Translations under genes and position numbers: made by a program
Notes under the pieces: generated by a model
What the model was told of the DNA's origin: nothing
Database searches by the model: none
The model's input: only the letters and a program-made list of their open reading frames with translations
NCBI GenBank assembly: GCA_032164245.1
Contig: JAVMKO010000005.1
Location: forward strand, 57,087,442 to 57,151,441
Source of the DNA: Sternotherus odoratus
Taxonomy: Eukaryota; Chordata; Testudines; Kinosternidae
DNA: 64,000 nt
Direction of reading: 5' to 3'
Shown here: positions 12,197-22,926 of the stretch, in pieces
Layout: each line of letters starts with the position of its first letter
Numbering within the stretch: the stretch's first letter is position 1

Positions 12197-12204
12197 GGGA
12201 AGAG

Positions 12205-13164
12205 CATTATTTTTTGCCCAGTTGTGCTATTTTCCAGAAGTGATAGCATTTCAAATATGGCCATTTTCTTTGCATGTGCAAAACTCTGCATTTGCTCATG
12301 CAGCCTGGGTGGGTTTCTATAACCTGCACCTAGCTTCAGGGACTCCCAGAATCAATAAATCCTCTTCCACACTACAAAGCTGACATTCCACCAGTACCAG
12401 GGGGCTGTATGTCTTTGAGGAATGGAAAGAAGGATGGTGTAGCACTAGATGGATGCCATCTTAAGGATTCCCCCAACAAAAGGCAACTTCTTTGCTGGCC
12501 AGATCCACCTGCTTTCCTGCAGGTATGTATTACTGGATCAGCATGACGCACTCCAGATTGGAGTGGACTGATGAGACAATATCTCGCTTAGGCAGGATCA
12601 CTCCCAATGCTGAAGAGTTTTGTTCCATTTAAACGGTACATGGCACTTCTAATGGGGTTTTCACCACTTCCATTAGGCAGCTGTTCCTGAGTTGATTTGT
12701 TCATGCCCTCTCCTTCAACAGCCTCTCCAGCAGCTTTGCACTAGTGGACATGGAGATTCTGTGCCTTTGAGCTGGCTAGAGTTCCCCTTGCCCAGCTCTT
12801 TCACAGTGGAGCATCAGTGGAATTGTGTTGCCTGTCCTTTTGTCCACTAACTGCTACTCCCACAACACACACCATCCCCCAAGGTACCTGGATAAAGGTG
12901 ATTTCCTGTTCCTACTCAGAAGCAAAAATGTTGGGCTGCTTTGTGTAATGCCCCATCCCTGGCTTTCTCTTCCCTTCTCTGACTTTCCCCTTTCCCATGA
13001 CTGCTAGGCATTTGGGGGGTAGGCATAGAGTGGATGGTGCCTTGGAAGTGGATGGCCTCCTTTTCCATAGTGAAGATATGAGTCCTACGTATGGAAAGAT
13101 CTATCCATACATGGTCCTAGGTGTGATGACTTTTTCCCTGACATTCAGTCTAAAAGTTTATTTG
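12205..13164. other. Unassigned non-coding sequence
   Basis: No exon, repeat or RNA gene was recognised. Confidence 0.5.
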
Positions 13165-13290
13165 ATCGGTTTCTTCAGTGTTCTTAGACTCTAAGTTACA
13201 TCCAGTTGGACAATCCTAAACAATTCCTCCCTGCTCTTGGTGTTTACATTCTTCAGATATTTGTGGACTGTTATTCCAGGCCTCTCTTGC
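13165..13290 (-). repeat. Possible CR1-type fragment, reverse orientation
   Basis: 'ctccctgctcttggtgtttacattcttcagatatttgtggactgttat' resembles the antisense of a segment seen in sauropsid CR1-like 3' regions ('tgttcttggtatttacaaccttcagatatttgtagactgttatg'). The match is partial and rests on one short block. Confidence 0.4.
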
Positions 13291-13904
13291 CTTTGCTATG
13301 TGGAGCATTCAGCACCCAGCTTTATCTTGATGCTCATCTTTTAAACAAGAACTGCAGATGCCCCCATTAAGTTTACAAAAACACATGGTTCTCTTTGTTC
13401 CATGCCCCCCCCAATATTAAACATCTTCCCAAATGAGGGATAAAGGCCAAATAGATTGAACCATTAAAAAATGACCGTGAATATAAACAACATGGCTACT
13501 ATGTGCAATGCACAAAGAGCTAGATTATTACAGCCCTTCCTCTTACTCTGCCACACAGTGGGGTGAGTCAAGATCTTCTTATGGCCTTTCTCAGTCTGAC
13601 CCTGGATCTGGTGGGGAGAAAGCACTTCTTGACTGACAAGTGGGCAAGAAGGAGATGGGAATGGAGAGCTTTAGCTTTGCCCTCTTACCTGCCATCTAGA
13701 TTGGCTAGTCAGGTGCACAAGTGGTGGTAAGAGGCCCTATGAGAAATGGGGGTGAGAGTAGAGAATGAGAGGTGAACAGGGGAAGGGATTATTGACTCCT
13801 AAGTAACACTTGTTCTCTGGCATAACATGGAAGTGGTGGAGCTATGCACCATCTCTTACTGTGGGCATATTGTAAAATTACAGTCTATCTTTAAATTCGC
13901 ACTC
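13291..13904. other. Unassigned non-coding sequence
   Basis: Nothing was recognised in this stretch. Confidence 0.5.
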
Positions 13905-13982
13905 AATCCTGTAGGCTTTTTACTAGGGTAAAACTTCCAATTAGTTCAGTGAGAGTTGTACCTATGTAAGGATTGCAGGATT
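13905..13982. repeat. Palindromic MITE-like relic
   Basis: 'aatcctgtaggctttttact' at the left and 'atgtaaggattgcaggatt' at the right are imperfect inverted arms, with the remains of a 'tcagtgagag' centre. It belongs to the same type of full-length palindrome as 62484-62572. Confidence 0.5.
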
Positions 13983-15610
13983 TAGGACTGCTCACAATTC
14001 CAGCTAAAGACAATGGGACTTGCGGCTGCTCAGCACCTCTTCAAATCAGGCTGATATCCTTTAATATCCCCTTTCCCCCTTGAAAAGAGAAGTGGAAGCA
14101 GAAATAGCAAGGGCAGTACAGCATTGCCTCGTGCTTTGTTCTTGCTTGTGGGACATGCACTCAAATCACTGATCAAGGTCAAGGCTTAATATCTCACTTC
14201 ATTACCTCGTTCTGGTGGGTGTCCAAACTATCGATCATATCTACACTTCTGTAAGTGCTGCCTGCAATTCTAAGTACTGCTGCCCACTAAGCAAACAGTG
14301 GGGTAAAGCCAAAAAACAGCAGCAGGACTGCAGAGGTGAATATGGTGGCACGTTGGAGATGGCTAATTAAAGGATGGCTCAAATTAATAAAAAAAAACCC
14401 TCCAGAGCTTTACTATGCAGACTGGGGTTGTGCATGTTTTTCTTCACAATGGACCTATAAGGAACACATCAACCTTGTTTAGCTTAAAATTTAGGGTTTG
14501 TGTAAAAAGGGAATCTGCTGTTGGCTGAACAGCCTCTGAATTATTTTATAAAGCTTGTTTAAAAGGTTTTCAAATGAATGTTTTAAAAAACTAATATTCC
14601 CTGCAGGAAACCCTGCATTCTAGGTACTGCAATTAGCACTGTGCATGAGAACCAGAAAATGACATTTGATGAGAAATTGACTAGAAAACCAAAAACTATT
14701 TCAAACTGAAATATAAACCAATTGCACACAATAGTTTAGAGACCTGATTTTCCTGTCATTTGACTTATATGCAACTCTATTGGAGCCAAAAGGGTGATTA
14801 TGTGGCTACATTTGAATGGAATGTGGGTTTTTTGTCAAAAAATAGTTTAGTCAAAACCAGAATGTTTCATGGGAATGTGTTGATTCCAATCAAATAATTC
14901 AATGGGAAAATTTTGAAGTATTTTGTTTTAATTTTTATAGTTAAAATATTCATTTTAACCCTATGTTGTATATTTAATATTGTATAAATATAATAGTCAA
15001 AATAAAATGAATCAAAATGACATTATCAAAATGAAATGCATTGATGGTCTTGAACTGAAATTTTTTAGAGTCTGGTTTTCACAGGAAACTTCAACATTTT
15101 GGCTTTCATTCCAGTTTGGAATACATTTTTTTTTTAACCAAAGTGTGAGAATTTCCCATGGAACAGAAATTCTGGCTCTTCAGTCAAAATGGTGTTATGA
15201 GACCTTAGAACTCTTGTTTTAATAATAATCTAATGTGGTGGTACTAGTAATATCAGAAAAGGAATTAAATATAAAAAAGGACCAATTCACGGTTCTGGAC
15301 GAACTACTTTGGATTGCTCTGGTGCTGCAGAGCAACTATGCTAAACTGGGTTTATCGCTGTTTATGTATGGCACAAGTTAATGCATACTTTTGCATCTGG
15401 CTGAATATTTTCATCTCGATAATTCAGTATACAAAATATCATTTGGGGAAAATTATTTTGACATAAAACACAAGCACAGAGAGACAGAATTTAAAACAAC
15501 GAATAACTTTTTTTGTTAATCTAGGCCATGTTTCCGGTTCACAGGTTTATTGTGAGTCTTGTGTTATTTGGTATTTTTTTCTTAGCTGCAGAGAAAATAC
15601 AGTCTAGGTG
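13983..15610. other. Unassigned AT-rich sequence
   Basis: The stretch is very AT-rich at 14860-15280, with 'caaaatg' and 'tcaaaa' words repeated. No exon or known element was recognised. Confidence 0.5.
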
Positions 15611-15717
15611 CCAGTCCTGCAATGAGATCCACATGTGCGAAACTCTGCCACTAATTTCACTGGGATTCTGTGTGAGCACAGGGGTCTATTTGTATGGCGC
15701 TCTTTGCAGGATCAGGG
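15611..15717. repeat. Palindromic MITE-like relic
   Basis: The left arm 'ccagtcctgcaatgagatcc' and the right arm 'gctctttgcaggatcaggg' are inverted with mismatches around a 'ttcactggga' centre. The short open frame covering it (15528-15725) is not a gene. Confidence 0.5.
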
Positions 15718-17211
15718 ATGTTTGATTCATTTTGCCTAGCTGTGCGAGTAAACTTTTTTTCATGGGCTCGAGTTCATGTGTGCAGAAACATATAGTACAT
15801 GCACATTTGTCTTGGTTTTGTGGGAGGGTCAAAAGCTGACCCCAGAGGGCCCCTCTCGTGCTAGCTACTGAGCTGTTCAGCTGCAGAGTAATTTTGTTTT
15901 TGTGAATCTAGGCCTGTTTGCACGCCTGTCGTTTGGTGAGTGGAAGCCTGAGGCTGGAGGATTTTTTTTTCCCCATGACAGCCTAGTTTGGGGGATGGGG
16001 GACTTGTTTGTTACAGTTCAAATCTCTGATGAACAGTTCACTGTGGTTGTGCCTAAGAACCTTGCTTGTTGAGGAAGATGGAAAACTAAGATTGGCATAA
16101 GGATGTGGATTTTTTTTCCAAAAGCAAAGCTGAAAGAAATATGTGCAGTCAAGTATGTGCGTGAGCGTGTGTGTGTGGGCGGGGGAGAACAAACCGAACT
16201 GTGTATTCCTTCTAGCCATTTCAGAGCACTGGATTGCAGTGGCCTGGCAAATTTGCGCTCCTCATGCAAAGAAGGGAATGGCTTCACTTTCTCGTCTTTG
16301 TGGTGAATTAAATAATATTTTATCATAAAGCAAGAAAAAGGCTGCATGAAAATAAATATTTTACTCTTCAAGGTGAATACATCCTGACAAAAGTGCTCTT
16401 TGGGGGTCACCGCACTGCTCAGCCTCTGCCCCCCACTTCCACTGCCTCCTTTGCATGCAGAACAATGAATCTGTGTAAGTACCGCAGCTCAGTTGTAGTG
16501 AGATGATTCACCTACACATGAACCCATGGAAGCTGCAGAAAGCTTTCAGACAAAGGTGCAGCAGTATAAATATTTTAAATCTTACTGTGAGCCGGGAAAA
16601 GCATGACATATGTTTTACATTTCAGCGCCTGCCATAGGAACATTATTTTAGAACCTGTCGCCTTTTGTAGGCTATGCACTCATAGACAAATGCCATCACT
16701 TCAAAACCAATAGCTAAGCTGCCTCTTTTCATACCCATTCCTTTTAGTTTCAGCTGACAGTTTGGAAATGTTCCCCCCTCCTATGCCCCCCCCCCCATTA
16801 GAAGATGATCTGACCTAAAAATAAATAGACTGCAATAGATGGCGGAGATTTAAAATAAAGTACAAACATTTCTATTGAAACCTGTAACCTCCCAGTTAGT
16901 TGGGGCCCCAGTGACAGGTGAGATAAAATCATTCTACCTGATAGAGGAACTGAGCAGTACAGCAGGGTTAAAGTATAGTTGTGTGTGTTTTTGTGGTTTT
17001 TTTTTTTTTTTTTTAGCTCTGGAAATGAGTTAAAATCTAGCTCAAGTGAAAATAATGTTGTTGCTAGCCAAACTGCCACACAGTTTGTCCCGACTGGGAA
17101 TCCTTGCTCACGAGTGGCCTTAGGACTGAAATATGAGTAAGGTAGTATAGGGCAAGACAGAATTATGCGAGGAAGCTTTCAACCACAAATGGTTGGGCAA
17201 GATTCAGAAAC
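15718..17211. other. Unassigned sequence with a poly-T tract
   Basis: A poly-T run lies at about 16997-17014 and a short (GT)n at about 16169-16176. No exon or repeat family was recognised. Confidence 0.5.
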
Positions 17212-17285
17212 CACTAGGTGAAATCTATGGCCTGTGTTATGCAGGAGGTCAGATTAGACAATTGTAATGGTTCCATCTAGCTTTA
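17212..17285 (+). repeat. CR1 LINE 3'-end fragment
   Basis: 'ctatggcctgtgttatgcaggaggtcagattagacaattgtaatggttcc' is the terminal part of a sense-oriented CR1 3' region. Confidence 0.75.
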
Positions 17286-19089
17286 CAGTGAGGGGTTATG
17301 CATTAGTTTAAAATCTCAATATTTCACAGAGATCGGTATGTGCACCAAAAGCTTGTCAAAGTGAAAAGTGTTAGCCTGGCAGCTCAAGCTTTTAATAAGA
17401 GGTTTATTTTCAGGAATTCTTTTCCTTAGAATACTGGTGGTTTTTAGACTTGCAGCCAAATTGATACTTTAGACAGCTGTCTGAGAGTTTTAACTGACTG
17501 TCAGGAAAAAAAAAGGTCTACTAGTCTGAGAAGCAGTCCCTTATATAAAGTGGTAGTGTTTTATGTACCCCATGCTGGGTAAGAACATGAGGACTCTATG
17601 CTTGTAAAACTCCCTCTTTATTAACTTGCAGACATGCTGCCATTGCGGCTAGCATTCTAGCCATGTGCACACAGACTGACTTCAGAAGAAGTCTTCCTAC
17701 TGACGACAGTGGGGTTTGAATTAGAGCCTTGATGAGCTATTTGTTCTCTTCCAGTTTTAATTTCTGTTGCTTTATGGAAAGAAGCATGCCATTTTCTATC
17801 AATCTACCAAGCAGTTAAAGCTTAACTGTTGATTTTAACACTATTTTGCTTTATAAATTAAATCACAAAAAAGGTTTGCTGAAATGTGGATGGCACATTG
17901 AAATATAAACAAAGCTTGTCAGGGGCTTTTATAAAGCTCTTTGTTGAGACTAAACAACTTCACATGTTCAACGGGCTGATTAGGAATGCAAAAATGGAGG
18001 GGGACTATCATGAATATATAATCCATAATAACTGTGCTGATAATAGGCCCACCTGAAAAGAATTAATAAAACCTTGTTTTCAAATGATACCCATCACAGA
18101 GGATTTTTCTAGCTGACCTAGAGTTAAAAAATTTAGACACTGTTATATTGGCAAAAATGAACAAGGTTTGTGAAGCAGGAGTACTCTTGGGTCTGACAGA
18201 AATCTCATTCAACCGCTTTTAAAAAAATCCAACTAACAAGGCTATGTGACAGCAAATTCTTCCATGGTACGGATGTATCTGGTGAATTGTTCTAGGAAAC
18301 TGTGTAGCTTTAAGAATTTGCATCTTTGGAGAATGTTAGAAAAAGTAGTTTAGCAAATTTTGTTGAAATTCTTTGAAGAATCAGCCTGGAGGTAAAACAT
18401 ATGAAATCTCAGAGAACCAGCTGGATAAATTGGTATGTTTTCCCCATCATATCTGTGTAGCCTTGGTTAATGGTCAAGCCACTTTATTGTTTTTATTATT
18501 TAACTCAACACAGTGTGGCCATAAGCAGAGCTGTGCAAAACCCTCAAAATGAAAGGCGAAACCATGTCATCTTTGTTTGCTTCCACGCCCTTTGGAAAAC
18601 CAGCCTAGGTTCCCACAACCTTTTTTGCTTTTGTTAGCAAGAGATTTGCCCAAAATACTTACATTATGAAAAACACACTAATTTCAGAGTCAAACATGCA
18701 ATGGATCCTATTAAATTTCTCTAGTGTCTTCTGTGCTTCATTCATACAAACTTCAGATTCCAGCTAAAACTATGGACTTTGTAAACTAAATCCACCAGCA
18801 TGGTTACATATAAGTAGTGCAAATGGAAACTACCATAACCCTAAACAATTGTTCAGGAAGAAATAGGTGGTCGTAATGATAGAATAATATGATGTACTGA
18901 CTCAAAGTTGCCTCTATCTCCAGAGCTCCCCTCTAAAAATCTTAAGCTTCATTCATATTTTAAGGATTTGGGGATCTTCCCCCCCCCCATGCTAATTGCA
19001 TAGGAGGGTCTTACTATTACAACAGCTTTGAAGGGTCTGTCTTTGGGCTGTATGCACCCCTTACTGACTGTGTAAAAGTTAAAGGGCGC
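17286..19089. other. Unassigned AT-rich sequence
   Basis: No exon, repeat family or RNA gene was recognised. Confidence 0.5.
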
Positions 19090-19900
19090 TAGAGAGGGAC
19101 CTGGAGAGTATGTCAGATTTAATTCAGTGTAGGACCCAGATGGGGAGGGGTTGCATGATTGATTTAAGTGAAGGAGCTGTCAGAGAGAGCTGGTACCCTG
19201 GGACTGGCCCTGAAGGCAGAAGCACAGTAGTTATGAAATAGACTCCCGAGGCTGGCCTGGGAGAAGGAATCCAGGGAAAAAGTCTTGAAGGTCAAGGGCT
19301 TTGGAAGAACTGGGCCTCCTGTAGCAAAGCAGGAAAGAACTTTGCAGAGCATGGGAGGGTGGCAAAGAGTTTGCTTAAGGCAGGAAGCCCAGACATAGGT
19401 CTTGGAGCTTTCTGCTGAGAAGGGGCCTCTGGAAAACGCCAGGAGAGATATTGGAAAGATACAGGAATGGAACAAGTTCCTGTTCCTGACAAAAACAGAT
19501 GACAAAAGGGACAGAAGCTAGACCTCCAGGGAGAAAACCCTGGGAGGTCTTGCTCACTACAAGAGATGGAAAGAACAATGAGGAACCTGGAAAGGGAGCT
19601 GGGGAAATAGTCCTAGAGAGAGGCCACAACAGGAACTAGTTTAGGCAGGCTGTACGGAGTCTGAGGTTCCTCGCTACAGGTTGCCTGGACTGGAACCCAG
19701 AGGAAAGTGAGGACCTGGGTTCTCTTACCAGCTACCAAAGGAGGAAATATAAAACCTCCCTGATACAAGAGGTAAGGACTACTGGAAGCCCTGAGAGAAG
19801 GGACACAGGGTCCAAAATTAGGCGACAAAGACCTGACACAAGGTCCACTGAACTATTTGTTAGTGGGACTCTGTTAACCTGGCATGCGCAGGATTGACTG
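19090..19900. repeat. Purine-rich block, possibly an unidentified interspersed element
   Basis: This block is biased to G and A on the plus strand ('ggaccyrgagrgr', 'gggaggtcttgctc', 'gaggaaagtgaggacctgggttc'). Its strand asymmetry leaves open frames of 66-113 codons on the minus strand in several frames. Their translations are rich in Ser, Pro, Leu and Phe and have no recognisable domain, so I do not call genes. Its sharp contrast with the flanks and its position directly before the repeat tail at 19933 suggest one element, but the family is unknown to me. Confidence 0.35.
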
Positions 19901-19932
19901 TGACCTGTCCCGAAGACTGAGTCATGAGAAGC

Positions 19933-20045
19933 AGACGACGAAGTGGGTATTCACCCACGAAAGCTTATGCTTCAAAACTTTATAGTTAGTCTTTAAGGTG
20001 CCACAGGTCTGCTATTCCAGACTAACACGGCTACCTCTCTGATTC
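19933..20045 (+). repeat. High-copy sauropsid interspersed repeat tail
   Basis: 'gacgaagtgggtattcacccacgaaagcttatgctt', then 'gttagtctttaaggtgccacagg' and 'ccagactaacacggctacctctctgatt' are a very characteristic, common amniote repeat end. I recognise the sequence but not its formal family; a LINE or LINE-mobilised SINE 3' tail is likely. 'gaagtgggtattcaccca' contains a small hairpin (gggt...accc). Confidence 0.7.
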
Positions 20046-21099
20046 TTGTCATCAGAGATAGTGACTTATGCGTTCTGAGAACAATTATTTAAGGGCAGGT
20101 AGGAGGAGGAACTGTATTACCATGTGGGCAGCAAATGGAACAAAAATATTAACTTTAGATAGGAGTGGAATGTTAGGTTAGAAATTTGTTTTGAGCATGA
20201 AATTTCTTTTTAGAAATTGTAAAAGTTTAGAAACAATTGTAAAGACCAAAGTAGAGCTAGTGGTGGGTGTGTAAGGAAGTTATTTCTGTGTTGTGAGATG
20301 CAACATAGAAGGTTGTGGGGACAGAAGAGATGGGATAAAGATGGTTTTTACCACCTTTGTGCATGTTGGGTTCTCGCTTTCTGCAGAGGCTGAAAAGGTC
20401 CCTGGAATAAGGTAGAGCTGCCCTGGGGGCTGTCCTAACTTATGGCAGCCTCCCCAGGGCTGCCAGTGTGTTGCTCTGCAGCCTCTAATCTCCATAGCAT
20501 GAAGCACTACAGATACTGCCCATAACAAGCTTCCTCCCATCCTCGGTGCTTGCATGGGGTTGCATATTGGCTATGTTGCTCCTGCACTGAGGTTAATTCT
20601 ACCCTGGCCGTATGCTGTATCAGGGGCCAAGAGGACAGGTCAAGTTGGCTTTTTGAGCCTTTCATCCTGCACTCCATGAAGATGAATGAAACACGGTTTT
20701 ATTTTATTATTTCTGATATTCAAGTTGTGGTGGGTTTTTGTGTGTGTTTGTTTTTGGTTTTTGGTTTTGTTTTGTTCTTTTTTTGTTTTTACAATTTTCA
20801 AAACACCTTTAAAAGCTGTCCCTTGTCTCATTCTAAGAGGGGATTCTGTTTGGGAAGTCTGCAATCTGGACTTGGAAGAGTCAGTCTCGAAACAGCCAGG
20901 CAGGAACAAGGTGGGGTGAATTGTGCCTCTCTGCCTTTGGGAGCAGCCTGCTTTGTCTTTCTCTTTCTGGTTATTGTGGGTGATCATTATGGATTCTCTA
21001 AGACTAAAAGTAGTGTTACGCTGCAACTTTCCAGCAAGAGTATGTTATACTTGTTCTGTGCATGTGTGTGTGCTGTGAATGTGAGACATGTAATCAGAC
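20046..21099. other. Unassigned sequence with a T/G-rich patch
   Basis: A T/G-rich low-complexity patch lies at 20729-20790. It underlies a 201-codon frame (20550-21155) whose product has hydrophobic Phe/Val-rich runs derived from that patch. I do not regard it as a gene. Confidence 0.5.
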
Positions 21100-21225
21100 T
21101 CTTAGAAGTTATAGATAGAAAACATCTATTAGGTCACCATCTCCATTTCACTTAGGGGTATAGGACTATTCCTCACTGTGTGTTCCCAGTGCCTTGTCAA
21201 GGTTAGATTTCAGTGGTGCTGAGGA
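21100..21225 (-). repeat. Possible CR1-like fragment, reverse orientation
   Basis: 'atctattaggtcaccatctccatttcac ... cccagtgccttgtcaaggttagattt' resembles the antisense CR1-type wording 'ctattaggtcatctagtccatctcc ... ccagtgctttgtccagtctagttt'. It is divergent, so the call is moderate. Confidence 0.45.
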
Positions 21226-22664
21226 GATGATAGAATAGCAAGTGCTGAATGAAAGGTGCATGCAATGATGTTCAGAGGAGGGGGAGAAGGCCTGTAAGTA
21301 AAGTTGTGGATGTGCTGTTGCTTCTTCAATTAGAAGGTCACATTCACTCTTGCTGGCTCAGGAATGTGCACATTGCATCTCCTGGCCCTTAATGTCCCTG
21401 AGGATGTTAATCTGAGGGAGAGCAGGCAGTGGTACTTCCACTTACCCTCTGGAATGGAAACACCAAGGGAGGGTAACTTTAATCTTTAGTAGGTGTATCC
21501 TAGCAGCTCTGTGGTGCTGCAGCAGCATTATGCATGAACACCGTGACTACATCGTTGCCTGCTTTGGTACCTGTTCACTGCCTGTAGGTCTCTGGGGAGG
21601 GTGAGGACATCGTGGATGGAACTCTCACCATCATGGGACTTATGTAAGGTGCCTAAGAAGTCAAACAGAGTAAAAACCAAAGGGACAAAGTGGAAGTAAA
21701 ACTAAAGTAGCTAGGGGAATAAGTCAAACAGAGGTCAGCTTTTTATATAAGTTACTGGGAAAATATTATATTCCCTTGGGTAACGCAACCCATCTTTTAT
21801 ACACAACTCAGCTTAATTTATGCAGCTTAAATGGCACATGTCACAATATGAACCATCAGTGTTTGGGAGCAGGGGAAGGAAGAAAAACTAATAAACACTG
21901 CATTTTTTTCAAACCAGAGTTAAAAGATGCCATTCTGAGAGCATCTTTATTTTTCTTTAGCCAGAGCTGCACATAAACAGCACTCGTATAGCTGCACACA
22001 GTTCGCTTAGTTATTTGCCAGTAGATGGAGTAGTTAAGTCATCTGTCTCTCTATCATCTAGCTAGCTGAGCAGTTTCTAATCTGACAATCTCCATAGTTT
22101 CCAGGCGCCATTAAACCCTCACCTCTGTCTTCACAGGACCACGACAGCCACCTGGTCATTGCTAGTAGGGAATGCTAGCTACATTTCCTATGGTGACAAA
22201 TAGGATGGTTTCTTACCCGTCCTCTAAAACAAAGTGTGTCACTTTCTGCCTTTTGGACATCAGAGCTCTATCTGCACAAGTTTCTGTTCATTTCCCCCTC
22301 GTATCTCTGTAGGAACTTATTCTTCCCAAAAGGAGAAGATATTCTAAAAGTGCATTCCAACAATGACCCTGATTCTTCTGTGTAATAAAGGAAGTGGGGC
22401 CATTCTTCAAGGGAAGACAATGTTTTAGGCTGTTTATTTTGTCTTATGTTTATGAAATAGTATAGGCTTTACCTTTCCACTAGGAGACACAGGCGGGATG
22501 ATTTTCTACGCGGTTCATGTTGTAAAGCTAGGAGTGATGTGATGCATGCCATAGAAAACATCCTAGTAGAGTCTTCTCATTAGATTAATGTGGAGCAGGC
22601 TCCCGAGGGCAGTGACAGAAGCTAGAACTCTGCCAGATATTCACATTAACCTCACACTCTCAAA
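21226..22664. other. Unassigned non-coding sequence
   Basis: No exon or repeat was recognised. Confidence 0.5.
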
Positions 22665-22669
22665 CTGAG

Positions 22670-22921
22670 GCTATGTCTACACTACCGCCGGATCGACGCT
22701 CTGGTGCTCAATTCATCGGGGTCGATTTAGGATGTCTAAATCGATGGCAGAACACTTTCCCATTGACCCCAATACTCCATCCGCAATGAAAAGAGTAAAA
22801 TAAGTCAATGGAAGAGGGTCGCCCGTCAACCCAGTGTGGATTAGACCTCGCAGTAAGTTGACCTAAGCTACATCAACTCCAGCTACAAATTCTAGATTGA
22901 CTTACTATGGTAAGATATAGC
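22670..22921. mobile_element. Harbinger-like MITE with CTGAG duplication
   Basis: The left terminus GCTATGTCTACACT differs from the left end of the autonomous Harbinger at 42390 (GCTATGGTTACACT) at only 2 of 14 positions. The right end is the inverted 'ggtaagatatagc'. Both sides carry a perfect CTGAG (22665-22669 and 22922-22926). The 252-bp interior has 'gtcgatttaggatgtctaaatcgat' and 'agttgacctaagctacatcaactccagctac', a turtle MITE signature. It encodes no protein and must have been moved in trans. Confidence 0.8.
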
Positions 22922-22926
22922 CTGAG

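Noticed and set aside
19164..19828. Overlapping minus-strand frames of 66-113 codons
   Set aside because: They arise from strand purine bias in several frames at once and show no domain.
20550..21155. 201-codon frame with hydrophobic runs that resemble membrane helices
   Set aside because: The hydrophobic part comes from a T/G-rich low-complexity stretch, and no domain or gene signals were seen.
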